From Eulemur rufifrons (Eukaryota > Chordata > Mammalia > Primates > Lemuridae), in contig NC_090985.1 of NCBI RefSeq assembly GCF_041146395.1, positions 99,501-163,500 of the forward strand: a DNA stretch of 64,000 nucleotides, in the 5' to 3' direction. Below, piece by piece: positions 51,895-63,461 of this stretch. Both the position numbers and the translations under genes were made by a program. The stretch's first letter is position 1. The number at the start of each line of letters is the position of its first letter. Under the pieces are notes generated by a model, which saw nothing but the letters and a program-made list of their open reading frames with translations, made no database searches and was not told the DNA's origin.

Positions 51895-52240
51895 TTTGAA
51901 TTAGCATTATTAAAAGCCAATATATGTAACATTAAATTTTTCAAGTCAGGCGGACTAACCGTTTTTTGCACAACATCTTGTAGTTCATAAGTTTCATAAT
52001 AAAACTTATGAAATCTGCATAAGTTTTATTAACATTTTCTTTAACATTTTACACAAGAAAACACAGACTGTTTAGAAGCTATTTTCTCTTATGCTCTAAT
52101 ATAGCACTGTTGAATTTGAGCAATAACTTGATCATCTTTTTTAAGATCTTAGTTTTTTGTTTTTTTTTTTTTTTTTTATCAGCCTCTCTCAAGGGTGGAT
52201 CATGCTTCTGGGAATCGTTTACATTAGAAAGCAGTGGTTC
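51895..52240 (-). pseudogene. gag: gag, capsid scrap (decayed)
   Basis: In several frames I see DPPLREAD, then IRA*EKIASK, LQDVVQKTV and SPPDLKNLMLHILAFNNANS. The last two blocks fit the region after the major homology region of a betaretroviral capsid. Nucleocapsid zinc knuckles are absent, so a deletion joins capsid directly to protease. A poly-T run at 52,149-52,176 and several stops mark heavy decay. Confidence 0.65.
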
Positions 52241-52331
52241 CCAAGCTTAAAGCAGCTAGCATGAGCCATGCAGAGAGCTCTTGCTTAAAGTGAAAGTTTA
52301 CCCCCCACCTTTTTCCCTTTTTTAATTTTTG

Positions 52332-52445
52332 AACTAACACATTTATTTTTTCTTTAAGGCAAAGCCTTATTTGACTTCTGAAATCAAGTCTTGTCTCCAG
52401 AAATACAGGGGGCATTTCTATAACTCAGTATTCTTAGGCTCAACA
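52332..52445 (-). mobile_element. 5' LTR stub
   Basis: Only the first 114 bases of the LTR remain (the U3 start, ending in sense at AATGTGTTAGTT). Beyond it, at 52,300-52,331, the text is A/G-rich and looks like a deletion join. The rest of the 5' LTR, the primer-binding site and the leader are lost. Confidence 0.9.
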
Positions 52446-52451
52446 CTCATG

Positions 52452-53383
52452 CCCCCGGCTGCAATGCTATGAAAATGGCCCATGCCCTCCTAGCTTCCCC
52501 TCTGCAAATAATACTGGGGGGAAAGTACCCCCCAAACACTGGGCATACTTTGAGACTCCTCTTTGTACCCTTATCCAGTAATTCATCATTATCTAGATAG
52601 CTCATCAGTGCCTTCAAGCAGTTTTTTTTTTTTTTTTAAATATTTATTCAGGTTTTCTAGTTGTTCTCAGTGGACGGTTGGCTTGAGTCATCTACACACC
52701 TATAACTGGAAACAGAACTCTCACCTATGTTGTAAAAAGGTATTGTATATGTTCACTGGTGGTCATTTTAAAATATATAAGCAAATTCTTTGATATGCCT
52801 TTCTTTAAGAGGTGGGGTTAAATTTGCCTCCCCTTGAGTATGAGTTGCATGTAGTGACCTTCATCTAATAGAATGTGGCAAAATGATGGATTGTGACTCC
52901 TGAGGGTGGGTCAGAGCAGCTTCCCCCTTGCTCTCTTGCTCAGGGGAAGCCAGCTGCCACAATGTAAAGGGATTCAAAGAGTCCTGTGGAGAGGCCCATG
53001 CAGTAAGGCATGAGGCCTCTTGCCAACAGCCATGTGAATGAGCCGTCTTAGGAGACCCTCCAGGCTCAGTGTGGCCTCTGGGTGACTACGGTCCAGGCCA
53101 ACTTCTTTACTGCAACATGAAAGACTCTGAACGCAAACTACCCACCTAAGCCAACCTTGAATCTTAATCTGCAAACTGTGAGATGATGAATGTTAAACCA
53201 AGCAATTTTGGGGTAAATGGTTTTATATTAATAGTAATATGTTTGTTTTTAAATTTTATATTTTATTATTTTTAATTTAATATTCATTTTATGTGAAAAA
53301 TGAAACCAATAGCTTAAAATTTTAAAGTAATATTTAAATAAAAAAGAATATGTTGTATGATCTCTGCTTCCAGTTAGGAATAA
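52452..53383. other. Unassigned stretch between provirus and RBM44 tail
   Basis: AT-rich in its second half. It should contain the former RBM44 3' UTR next to 53,383; no clear polyadenylation signal was fixed. GTATTGTTGAC-type repeats were not seen. Confidence 0.4.
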
Positions 53384-53500
53384 AAACAAGAGTTTTTCAG
53401 AATGGATGAAGTCATTTCCACAATAGTATTAACAGATAAGCCATTCAGAAACCCTTTAGGATTTATTCTTACTTCCTGAAGAGCTTCTATAATATGGTCA
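53384..53500 (-). pseudogene. RBM44: RBM44 last coding exon (open)
   Basis: Acceptor CTTTGCCTAG (ending at 53,501) then about 38 codons: [21 protein letters not shown] and [13 protein letters not shown], ending at TAA (53,384-53,386). The frame is intact, and the residues match the C-terminus I know for RBM44. It is better preserved than the exon before it. Confidence 0.88.
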
Positions 53501-53636
53501 CTAGGCAAAGTGAAAACATACGCGAGCATTTGTCTTTCCCAAAGTAACACAATCTGACTATAGCTAAGTTATTGAATGGAACTATGCTTTTACATAAAAA
53601 GCTTAAAACCAATTAAAATATAATTTTAATTCTTAC

Positions 53637-53775
53637 CTGCTGACTTCTGGATGTAGTTCAGCCAGTCACTTCATGATCTTGGTGAACGCAAGTTCAGAGT
53701 ATTTGGAGGTATGAATCTAACAGGTGCATCAGGTAATAATTTAGCAGATTCAATTTGTTTACAATTCTTGACACC
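53637..53775 (-). pseudogene. RBM44: RBM44 penultimate exon with frameshift and stop
   Basis: Between an acceptor TGCTTATTTAG and a good donor GCAGGTAAG. It encodes [27 protein letters not shown], then loses frame at a 4-bp deletion near 53,685. After the shift the original frame resumes with TKIMK, a TGA, and LAELHPEVS. The TGA probably comes from CGA by CpG decay. Length is 139 bp, where 143 would be expected without the deletion. Confidence 0.88.
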
Positions 53776-54574
53776 CTAAATAAGCATTTTAAAAGTTTTC
53801 TTAACACCAATACATAGTGATAATCCAGCTTATTCAATTAAAATAAATTTTAAAACTATAAATAAAATAAACTGCTCTGAAAATTTTACTTTAAGATTAT
53901 TTATACCAAGTAAATTTACTTCAGTGGTGTTCAGGGCTATGTATTAAGAAAACATGCCCACATAATTTTTTATAGTAATGATAAAGTCTATGAGACTATG
54001 TCTAAATCAGCCTTTCTCAACTGGGATTCTTCCTCTGAACCACAGAACACAGCAAATGGTGTAACTATTTTCTCAACCCTCCCAAAGACAGGACATAATC
54101 AGACCCATTCTAGATGCCAAGGAGAGGGGTTAACCCATTAAATAAAATGAATGTTTTAGGGTTAGGGTATTAAAGCTTAATTCTTTTAATCAACCCACCT
54201 GATAAAAGGCTGGTCTGAAGAGTAAATATAAATATTCTATATTTTATTTACTAAATATCGTATGTAATGAACACAAACTACATGCCCAGAATTGTATCAC
54301 AGGTTATGGGGGTGGGGGAACTAGTAATATAAAGTGCAGCCTCCTTCACTTGTGAAAGATAAAATTAAAATGATCAATTAGTTATTATTAACCATGCAAA
54401 TAGACTATAAATGGTGCAAAACCACTGTAAATCCTGTAAAAATTCAACAAAGGAAGGGCTCAGACTTTAAATCCTAGATGAAAAGTCAGGGTAAAATACA
54501 TAAAATATTAGCTCTGTCACACCAGAATATTACATTTTACTTATTGCCATTATCTCTCCCACTAGATTTAAGCT

Positions 54575-54680
54575 TCATATAAAAGCACAGATTTTTGTCT
54601 ATTTTGTTCACTGTTGCTTTCCCAGTTCCTAGAATAATGTACACAGTTGGTATGTAATAAATAACTCTTTGTTCAATAAA
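54575..54680 (-). repeat. L2 3' fragment
   Basis: TTTGTTCACTGTTGCTTTCCCAG, CCTAGAATAATGTACACAG and TAAATAACTCTTTGTTCAATAAA follow the L2 3' end; strand assignment is tentative. Confidence 0.55.
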
Positions 54681-54794
54681 TAAGTGAAAAGATTGGAATG
54701 TAATATTTAAAGTGATAGTTGAAACCACAGGAAAAATGAGCTCTCCAAGAAAAAGCCAAATTACTGGTATGTAACAGCAACGATAATAGCTGTA

Positions 54795-54975
54795 CTTACT
54801 GAGTACATCCTCAGTACATTGTACTGAGAATTTTTCCATATTAAGCTCATTTAAACTTCTAAATATTTGAGGTAAGAACTATTATCCTCATTTTAAGACA
54901 AAAAGCTCAGAGAGTGAGGTAGCTCTCTCAGAGTCATAGGATGAGCAGGAGGCAGAGCAAACCTCCATCATTTTC
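54795..54975 (+). repeat. MIR element
   Basis: ACTATTATCCTCATTTTAAGAC, AAGCTCAGAGAGTGAGGTAGC and GAGGCAGAGC follow the MIR core. Confidence 0.75.
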
Positions 54976-55169
54976 CACATCGTGTTTAAAACCTCAGTGA
55001 GGTACAGATGAGGGCATAAAAAAATAAAATGACTACTTTTATGGTTTTAATAATTATGAGATAACATTAGCTATAAAAAGTGATGAAAGTATAATGATTA
55101 GTTACTTATAGAGTAGCACTATTCAAGAATAAAGAAGAAAAAAAAGACTGGAAAGCAACAGGCCCCCAC

Positions 55170-55257
55170 CTTTTTGGCAGCATTCATTTCCTTCACAGAC
55201 ATCTTTATATCACTGTTTTTTGTGGTTTTTTTTTTTTGGAAAGCAAGAAATGCATAT
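55170..55257 (-). pseudogene. RBM44: RBM44 RRM C-terminal exon
   Basis: A strong acceptor (TTTTCTATTTTAG) precedes an in-frame YAFLAFQ, a poly-A-expanded Lys run, NSDIKMSVKEMN. This is the RNP1-side strand and last helix of the RRM. After KEMN the expected text is lost, and the donor GTGGGG is poor, so the exon end could also be at 55,181. The poly-A tract (12 A) inflates the middle. Confidence 0.75.
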
Positions 55258-55387
55258 CTAAAATAGAAAAGCAGAAAACCAAAAGGTTTTTCATTGACTT
55301 TAAATTACCTCAAACTTAATTTTGTAATCACTGGCTCAAATATAGTTTTCACAATAATAAATGCTCTTATAAAGGTTGATATACTAA

Positions 55388-55693
55388 CCCGGGTGAGGTA
55401 GCTCACGTCTGTAATCCTAGCACCCTGGGAGGCCAAGGCGGGTGGATTGCTCAAGGTCAGGAGTTCGAGACCAGCCTGAACGAGACCCCGTCTCTGCTAA
55501 AAAAAAAATATATAAAAAAAATTAGCCAGGCATGGTGGCACATGCCTGTAGTCCCAGCTACTCGGGAGGCTGAGGCAGGAGGATCGCTTGAGCCCAGGAG
55601 TCTGAGGTTGCTGTGAGCTAGGCTGACGCCATGGCACTCTAGCCCGGGCAACAGACTGAAACTCTGTCAAAAAAAAACAAAAACCAAAAACAA
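55388..55693 (+). mobile_element. Alu dimer in the RBM44 intron
   Basis: Starts CCCGGGTGAGGTAGCTCACG, has the lemur-type right arm, and is flanked by AAAGGTTGATATACT on both sides. Confidence 0.93.
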
Positions 55694-56544
55694 AAGGTTG
55701 ATATACTTAGCTTGAAATCAGGAAGACTGTTTATTTAGGATAACTAAATAAAAACCAAATTAAAGATGAGAAATAAAAGACACTAAGCATTTCTCATAAA
55801 TTATCTCCTATTAATTTTATATTAAAATTTAATGTAAAACATTTGCAAAGCTGATATATGATAAAGTTGCAGAGATTAGCAATCTGGGGACTATTTATAC
55901 TAAAAAAATTAAAATTAATTCCTATGTTCAAACATAACCTCCAGATGACTCAAAGGCTTGCAATGTGAAAGTAAAAATTTAAAACATTTACCAGAATATT
56001 TAAGAGAATATCTTTATGGCCTTGTTGTGGGGAAATATTTAGACCAAAAAACCAAAAAAAGTTGAAACATCGAATCAGAACTTTAACCATATAATTGAGA
56101 AAGTCAGGCAAGAGCTATTCCTATAAAAGCACCAGACCTAGAGAGTGTCAGTGGAAGGATACATACCAAATCTGAAAAGTGGTTGTTTTCAAATGATGGG
56201 ACTATGGATAATTTTTCATAACTTCCTTGTATTTTTGCATTTAATTGTATTTTCTAAATTTCCACACAGTATGTATAATACTTAAGAAAAGAAAACCCCA
56301 CAGTTTGTTTTAAGGATTCAACAAGATGCTAAAAGAATCTTTCACATCAGGTAATACTACTAGGATTATAATACTACTTTAATGAACTGTATTAATACCA
56401 CATTAATGAGTAAAATTTAGAAAGCATATACTCTTAGGTGACTCCATTAAATAAAATTAAACACCTATTTTTTAACAAATTTCAACCCCAACTACAAACA
56501 GGATTCTCTCTTAATTGATAAAGATTTTCATATCTGAAATGAAC

Positions 56545-56617
56545 AGCCATCATTTTTTATCAGCAGACAGTAAAGGTATTTCCATCACCACTGTGATTTG
56601 AATGATCTGACAATGTC
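56545..56617 (-). pseudogene. RBM44: Candidate decayed RBM44 RRM middle exon
   Basis: On the minus strand the text reads D-I-V-R-S-F-K-S-Q, then after a one-base shift V-M-E-I-P-L-L-S-A-D-K-K. This mirrors the helix and second strand expected between the two neighbouring RRM exons. The position and length fit. No proper acceptor or donor remains, so this is only a candidate. Confidence 0.35.
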
Positions 56618-56734
56618 ACAAAATAGAAAGTAGCAACATACAGATTGGAAGAGATTATATGTAGATGATGTAGCTATCTACCTAAAGTATAAAAGTGTCA
56701 TCTAAAAAGTAATTAAACTCAGAAATAATAGAAT

Positions 56735-56945
56735 ACAATTTTCTGAGCATCTACTATGTGCCAGGCTTTACTCCTAGTTCTTTACAAACTTAACTCATAG
56801 TAGTTTCAAACAATGCTATGACAGTACTATCGACCTCACTTTATAGACAAAGAGGAGGCTGAGGTACAAAAAGGTCAAGTAAATTGCCCAAATTTATTCA
56901 TCAAGTTGCTGACAGACCTGGGAATTGAGCCAAAGTTATCTATTT
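56735..56945 (+). repeat. MIR element
   Basis: CTGAGCATCTACTATGTGCCAGGC, CCTCACTTTATAGACAAAGAGGAGGCTGAGG and GTAAATTGCCCAAA form an unusually complete MIR core. Confidence 0.88.
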
Positions 56946-57411
56946 CTGGAGCCCATTCTCCTTAACTAAGGCTCTCTACATTCCCTGTGAAACAGTGTGT
57001 AACAAGATAAAGTACACGGAAGTCAGTCAATCTGCTACATACCACTAGTAACAAGCTACAAAGTATAATCCAAGAAAGATCTGATTAAGAACAGCACGAA
57101 CTAATGACTGCAGCTATTTGTCTATAATGACTGCAACTATTTGTCTGCATGGCCCCCTATACTAGCCTGGGACCCTCCTGTGGGAATGGCCTTTGACTCT
57201 ATCCCCACAGTGGCTGATGTCTGGCACAGAACCTCTAGTGAGCAGCAGGCACACAGTAATACACATCGGACTGAATTTGGGAAACACACCTGTAGTTAGT
57301 AGAAGAATCATAAATTGAAATTTCAGAAACTAGGTATTTCTGGAAATGAGACCTTCAATCAGCCTTAAAAAAGAGAAATAATATGAAGTTCAAAAAGAAA
57401 TCTTGGCATAC

Positions 57412-57491
57412 CTCAGATACTGAAGGGCAGAGACCACCAACATGTACCAAATAACCTTTATGTCTTCGTAAGGATTCAGCATACATTTCTG
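57412..57491 (-). pseudogene. RBM44: RBM44 exon starting the RRM
   Basis: Acceptor TGTTTTTCTACAAG then AEMYAESLRRHKGYLVHVGGL (RNP2-like VHVGGL) and CPSVSE, ending at GAG|GTATGC. The frame is open over all 80 bp. A second AG three bases in (57,489) could serve as the acceptor. The hydrophobic frame that runs past the exon to 57,666 is intron read-through. Confidence 0.85.
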
Positions 57492-57786
57492 CTTGTAGAA
57501 AAACAGAATATACCACAGAAATGATCATCATTGTATTGAGATGTTTAAGAGAAAATGAAAACTTGCTAAATATTTCATGGTTTCTTTTTACTATCACAAA
57601 GCTTATCAAAAAGTTATCAACAAATATCAGCATGACCAGACTGAAGACCAAAAGCCTGGAGTACAATGTTAAGATTTCTGGGCGTTAATCATATCATCTT
57701 GAAAAATAAATGGGTATGGATTAGTTGATATTAAGTCTCTCATAGCTCAAATGAATAAATTACATCTAAACGGAGTAATCAGTTAC

Positions 57787-58062
57787 AGCTGTCCTTTGGT
57801 ATCCCTGGGGGACTGGTTCTAGGACTCCCTGCAGATACCAAGATCTGAGGATGCTCAAATCCCTTATATAAAATGGCATAGTATTTGCATATAATCCACA
57901 CACATCCTCCTATACACCTTAAATTACCTCTAGATTACTCACAATACCTAATACAATGTAAATTCTATGTAAATAGTTGTTATGCTGCATTGTTTAGGAA
58001 ATAATGACAAGAAAGTTGGTTGAATCCTTGAATACAGAACCCATGGGCTGACTGTACATCAC
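57787..58062 (+). mobile_element. MER2-like (Tigger) DNA transposon
   Basis: CAGCTGTCCTTTGGTATCCC to GAACCCATGGGCTGACTGTA, with the same internal blocks as the copy at 11,911. The ends are inverted. Confidence 0.9.
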
Positions 58063-58609
58063 AACTAAAAACGTCTGTCATTTGTCCCTGGTTCAGAGAA
58101 GTGCTATGAGAACACTGGATGTACACAGGATCTTAACTCCTTAGTGTTAGTGCTGGCTAGAGCTAGTGGTTTCAGAGACTTCTTTACATACATTCCTTTG
58201 TTCGGGAAATAACGTACCAAGAAAACCTTTCAATCAGACAAATGTCAACAGCAGGTATTATACAGCTTGTGATAATGTTAAGAGCACATAAGAAAAAAAC
58301 AGACAAATTACTTGAGTTAGAAAGCATGATTTTGGAAACCACAAATACTAGGATTATAGATAATTTTTTTTCTTGCTTGACAAAAAAATTCAAAATTCTT
58401 AGACTGTCATCTCATAGTCAATAATGGTCTGAAATCACAGATTCACTAAATTGAGACTTGAATTACTAGCAAATCCTATACCTGGCACAGAAGGAGTACA
58501 CAAATATTGTTGAATGAATCCATGAGTACTTTTACTTATGTTTTAATAATTTTTAAATACTAATGGGAGATTTGTAAATTTTATTGTGTTCATTAAGTAA
58601 TAACAGTAA
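58063..58609. other. Intron-like sequence
   Basis: No further exon recognised. A short L2-like end (CTGGCACAGAAGGAGTACAC) occurs near 58,481. Confidence 0.4.
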
Positions 58610-58810
58610 CAAGAGTAGCCTAGCACTTATTGAATGCTCTGCTCCAGGCAACATGCTAAGCACTTTATATACACATCACCTCACATGATTCTCCCAACCA
58701 CCCCATGAGGGAGCTATTATTAATATTATTTACATTTTACAGATGATGATACTGAGGTCACAGGAGTTTAGGTCACAAATCTGTTAAGTATTGGTGCTAG
58801 AATTCAGACA
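58610..58810 (+). repeat. MIR element
   Basis: TAGCACTTATTGAATGCTC, CATGCTAAGCACTTTATATAC and TTTACATTTTACAGATGATGATACTGAGG: MIR core in sense. Confidence 0.88.
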
Positions 58811-58814
58811 GAGT

Positions 58815-60840
58815 CTTTCATCTTTAGGTAATCAATACCTAACCTTCTTCATTAACTTACTTCATTTAATTTGTTAATCTCTTTGGATTATAAATGTATT
58901 CTACAGAGAAAACAGTGAAACTACCTAGCTTTACATTTTTATATTGCAGTGAAAAAGAAGTAAAGAGATATAGTACAGCAAAGGAGTCAGAAGGTATACA
59001 TTACACCCATCACCTAACTCTTCACTAATTCGATACAAAATATCTACTGGATACCCTATGGGCTGCACACTGTACTTGGCAGTGAACAAAAATCCCTGAT
59101 CTTGCTGAGCTAGTATGTAAGGGTGGGAAGGCAGTGAACCCAGTAATCAATCAAATATCAAGTAAGCAAAACACACAGTATTGTGACAAGTGATATGGTG
59201 GAAAATAATGCAAGGAAAGAAAAAAAGTTACAATTAAATCAGATGATATAATATTTTAAGTTGTGTATATGTATTAATATATGCATAAAGAAATGCATTG
59301 AAATGCTCACTAAAATATTCATAGTGGTTAGTGAAGGTTGGAGAAACTTCAGGTAATTTTAATTTTCTTATATTTTCATATTTTATTTAAAAATCTTAAT
59401 AAGCCATTATTTATACAAGCAGAAAAAAATAAAACCATCGCTAATATGGAAAATTAAAAAACCCACAGAAACATACAGATAAAAATAAAGAGAGGTAGCA
59501 TAACTATCACAAGAAATGATAGAATTTTCTCTAGTGCCTGTGATTATTCTAACTATTATAAGCATTTAAGGACTATCTAAAGATGAAAATACTCCTGAAA
59601 TAGATGAAATTATTAAAGTGAGGGAAAGCAAATAGTTTCCATCACTAATACCGATTTGATAGATTAGTACTGGTTATCTGAGGAAAGCTGAGAAGTTGGT
59701 TTTGTTCCCCAGGTAACCGCACCTGGAAAGTGTCCAGTTAGGGCTCAGTGGAAAAGAATGCAGCTTATCTACTTACTAACTAAATCTTGGGTTTAAGCTT
59801 TTAGCAATTTTCTGTTCTTTAAAAAGTTGACCTCCAACTGGCCAATTTCTCGTTTTGTATAAAGAAAAGCCACAAACAGGAATAAAATATTAAAACAGCT
59901 CAGGCACCCAACACAACCCAGAAGCAGGTAAATATTATTTTACAAATAGGTTAGGATTCCTCAGTAAATTGTTAAACCAACCTAGTGTAAACTTCAGATT
60001 CCATCTATCTTGTTCTATTTGATTTTCTTTCCTTCCTGAGAAGTCAAATCCTGTCAGGTTTTCTTTAGCATCAAACCAGTCTTCACTTATTTCTTGGTAA
60101 TTTCTACAGTCTCATAAATTGAAAACAATGAGCTATGAATTACCTACAATGTTTAACCCTCTGAAAAGTTATCTAAAAAGCATGATGAATCACTATGATA
60201 ATTACTTGTTTTATATACAAATCTAAAGATGAATATTAAGCAAAATAAGAGAACCAAGCATAAAGCTTCTGTGAGAAGGGATTTCAGCAGTCCCGAAATA
60301 AGAAATTCTTTTCAGTTTGAGTGATCAGCTTCCTAGTTTCCTTTAATTAATATTGATTCTCAGTTTATTAAAACTGTTACTATTCTGATTTTTCAATTGT
60401 TATTTATTGGAAAAAAGACATTATCTTTATATACAGAATAAGAGAAAACTTCTTTAAAAGGACTAACTAGTGCTGCAGCTCTTTATATCATTAAAATTAG
60501 TGATCTTTCGGAATGACCATAATCTCTTTTCATAGAGGAGAAAACTAAAAAAATGTACACAATTTACAGAGATACAATTAGACACAAGAAAGAAAGTTTT
60601 CAAATTGGAAACATGAAGCAGAAGAATAAAAGTCCGTATTATTATTCAGCATTATCGGATATATCAGGTGACTTTAAAGACAAGTCAAGCAAAAATAAGA
60701 ACATACTTAACATTCACAATCAGAATGATGCCATTGTAGTCAATTAAAAATATTTATTTTGACTTAATGAATAAAAACTGGAGATATTTTAAACCTTGAC
60801 TGTTTTCTGGCAACTATGAAAGATAATATATTTTTATACT
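58815..60840. other. Unassigned AT-rich stretch (RBM44 intron)
   Basis: The exon expected between the 60.9-kb exon and the RRM start was not found. A + strand frame of 64 codons at 60,553-60,747 is listed among rejected items. Confidence 0.4.
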
Positions 60841-60843
60841 AAC

Positions 60844-60958
60844 TTTTATCATCAACTTTCAGTTGATCAAAGTCTACATTTATATCACCATTTTTTAAAC
60901 CGTCTTTCTTGGGTGACGTATTTTGTTTAGGATGACTACTGTCAGATAACAAAGATAT
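60844..60958 (-). pseudogene. RBM44: RBM44 exon upstream of the RRM
   Basis: Acceptor TTTTATTATCTTAATCGTCAG, then [29 protein letters not shown] and DQLKVDDK, ending at a weak donor AAAA|GTTAGT. The frame is open, and the residues match what I recall just before the RRM. A stop follows immediately in the intron. Confidence 0.75.
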
Positions 60959-60994
60959 CTGACGATTAAGATAATAAAAACAATAATAAGGACT

Positions 60995-61190
60995 AGCAAT
61001 TTTTGCGCTCTTACTATGTGACAGGCACTCTTCACTGGCATTGTTTAGCCCGTACAATAACGAAGGCTATGAGAGTAAAACCATCAACTTGACTTCACAG
61101 ATGAGAAAACTGAATCTAAGAAACTCATTGTGCCAAGTCACAGTTAACAAGAATTAGGATTTGAATCCAGTCTGTGTATAGTCACTCTGT
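60995..61190 (+). repeat. MIR element
   Basis: GCGCTCTTACTATGTGACAGGC, CTTCACAGATGAGAAAACTGAATC and AGGATTTGAATCCAG: MIR core in sense. Confidence 0.85.
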
Positions 61191-62095
61191 GCTAACACTA
61201 GTATTTTGGAAAGTGTGGCAGAACACACTAGAAGTACTTGAGATAACTTTGGGAGGTATATATAAATATTAATAACATTAACCTTTAACAGTTATGTATT
61301 TAATTTAGTGTATGCATATGCACATCTTTTATTTATGGGAAGTAATATTTCTTTCTTATATGTAAGAGTGAACTATTCTTCACACTTAAATTTTTGTGAA
61401 AAGGAGAATCATTTAAAGAAAAATACAGAATAACATTACAGGTAACATAGGGCTATGGTAAATTGTGAATATGGTACATGAATAGCTGAAATTTAGAAAT
61501 ACTATACTACACTATACTGGCTTTCATGCATAACTAGTTAATTTAATGAGACAGGGACTAAAATGTAATCCCAACTTAAAATAGATATTGTTTTATAGCC
61601 AAAAGTATGATTATAAAAATTGTTACACCTACATCTTGTACTTTTAAAAATAATTTATTCTTCCTAAATAAGCAGGTTATACCATTGGTACCATTGCAAT
61701 GAAAATAAAGCCCTTAAGAATTATCATATAGTACTAAATGTATAAATTGTTTAAGCAAAGTATTAATACATAAGAAATTTAAGTACATGAAAATCTAGTT
61801 ATGAATCTGTTAATTCTTTGTGGATAACTGAGTTTTTTAAAAAATGAATTTAACAATAGAACAATTTGTTAAAACAATTTACTTTTTATCATTCATGTTA
61901 GTAGAAAGGAACATATATTAATCAAGTATTTCACTTTGGACTTGGGAATCCATCTTGGGGGATTACCTAAGACCACTCAAAGAATGAAACCTTAAAGTTA
62001 AGACCAAAGTCAGAAAAGCAGAAATAAACTTCAGCTTTCCTATTCCATTGCCTCCTGGCTTGATAATGAAATGTAACTTATGTTACTATAACACT
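61191..62095. other. Unassigned AT-rich stretch
   Basis: No exon or repeat recognised. Confidence 0.4.
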
Positions 62096-62096
62096 T

Positions 62097-62431
62097 TATT
62101 TTTTTTTTTTGAGACAAAGTCTCACTTTGTTGCCCAGGCTAGAGTGAGTGCCGTGGCGTCAGCCTAGCTCACAGCAACCTCAAACTCCTGGGCTCAAGCG
62201 ATCCTCCTGCCTCAGCCTCCTGAGTAGCTGGGACTACAGGCATGTGCCACTATGCCTGGCTAATTTTTCTATATATATATTTTTAGTTGTCCATATAATT
62301 TCTTTCTATTTTTAGTAGAGATGGGGTCTCGTTCTTGCTCAGGTTGGTCTCAAACTCCTGACCTTGAGCGATCCACCCGCCTCGGCCTCCCAGAGTGCTA
62401 GGATTACAGGCGTGAGCCACCGCGCCCGGCC
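62097..62431 (-). mobile_element. Alu dimer, strepsirrhine type, CpG-rich
   Basis: T-run to CACCGCGCCCGGCC, with the AT linker TTCTATATATATATTTTTAG and many intact CpGs. CACTATAACACTTTAT flanks it, so it is a recent insertion. Confidence 0.95.
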
Positions 62432-62447
62432 CACTATAACACTTTAT

Positions 62448-63095
62448 AATTTGCAGGGTGTTCTTATATAGATTAAACCATCTTTTCTGATTGTCATCTG
62501 ACCAAGATCTCCTTGGTGGAACAAGACAGAATGAGAAAATTTATGAGAGGCATTTAAAAACTATTTTCCTCATTTCAACAAAGGAGAAATTAAAACTTTG
62601 CTCTACCTAAAATAAATGGAACATTACTTTATTCTACCCCATGACATGAAGGTGCAAGATATTAGTTTTAACTACACTCATGCAACATGATGGTGGCCAT
62701 ATATCATGGATTTGCCCTGGACAGTCCAGATTTATACCTATTGCTGTGGTGAATGATTAACATTACTATTACTCTCTTTCATCCTCAAAAGTCTAGTGAT
62801 TTGGTGATAAACTATATGCTTACCCTACTCAACATATATTGCTGATATCTGTTTCATTAGGCTTAAATACACCATTATGTTCCTCCTAATTAAAGTAAGC
62901 TATAAAGTAAGCTAGTTGAGTGAAAAGAAGGATGTTGGAGTCTCTAAAAATTATAATTTTCTTAAGCCATAAAATTAAAGATTTGGGGCTGGGTGCTCTA
63001 AACTTCTGACTTCTGTCATCGACGGTTTGCAATGTGGGATATGCTCGCCTGAGGGAGGATCAAAATGATCTACTGGGAAGTTACAGGAAAATACT
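62448..63095. other. Unassigned stretch between two Alus
   Basis: AT-rich, no gene or named repeat seen. Confidence 0.4.
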
Positions 63096-63110
63096 AGAAC
63101 TTCCTTTTTC

Positions 63111-63282
63111 CTTTTTTTTTTAGACAGAGTCTCACTCTGTTGCCTGGGTTAGAGTGCCCTGGCATCAGCCTAGCTCACAGCAACCTCAAACTCCTGGGCT
63201 TGAGCGATCCTCCTGCCTGAGCCTCCCGAGTAGCTGGGACTACAGGCATGTGCCACCATGCCTGGCTAATTTTTTCTATATA

Positions 63283-63321
<39 letters not shown>

Positions 63322-63461
63322 TTAGCTGTCCATATAATTTCTTTCTATTTTTAGTAGAGATGGGGTCTGGCTCTTACTCAGGCTGGTCTCCAACTCCTGA
63401 GCTCAAACAATCTGCCCACCTCAGCCTCCCAGAGTGCTAGGATTATAGGCGTGAGCCACCG
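63111..63461 (-). mobile_element. Alu dimer with expanded (TA)n linker
   Basis: T-run to GCGTGAGCCACC, flanked by AGAACTTCC on both sides. The AT linker has grown into a (TA)n microsatellite at 63,275-63,313. Confidence 0.93.
63275..63313. repeat. (TA)n microsatellite inside an Alu
   Basis: TATATATATGTGTATATATATATATATATATATA followed by a T-run. It grew from the AT linker found in other lemur-type Alus. Confidence 0.9.

Larger units (their letters stand above)
53384..60958 (-). pseudogene. RBM44: 3' half of RBM44 (unprocessed, broken)
   Basis: Five exon remnants, in minus-strand order 60,958 to 53,384, match the C-terminal half of RBM44: the exon before the RRM, the RRM start, an RRM end exon, the penultimate exon and the last exon. 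RBM44 is an RRM protein of germ cells, reported at the intercellular bridges of mouse spermatocytes. Introns are kept, so this is a gene or a segmental duplicate and not a retrocopy. The penultimate exon has a 4-bp deletion and a stop. One RRM exon is missing or very decayed, and the exon or exons carrying the linker between RRM and C-terminus were not found. The 5' half of the gene lies beyond, or is absent. I assigned the name from recalled similarity; a search would confirm it. Confidence 0.82.

Noticed and set aside
57355..57666. A hydrophobic 103-codon minus frame
   Set aside because: It is the RBM44 exon with intron read-through on both sides; the hydrophobic part is T-rich intron.
60553..60747. 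A 64-codon + strand frame after an acceptor-like TCTTTTCATAG
   Set aside because: AT-rich composition (Lys, Asn, Tyr, Ile) is typical of chance frames, it lies in an RBM44 intron on the other strand, and no partner exon was seen.
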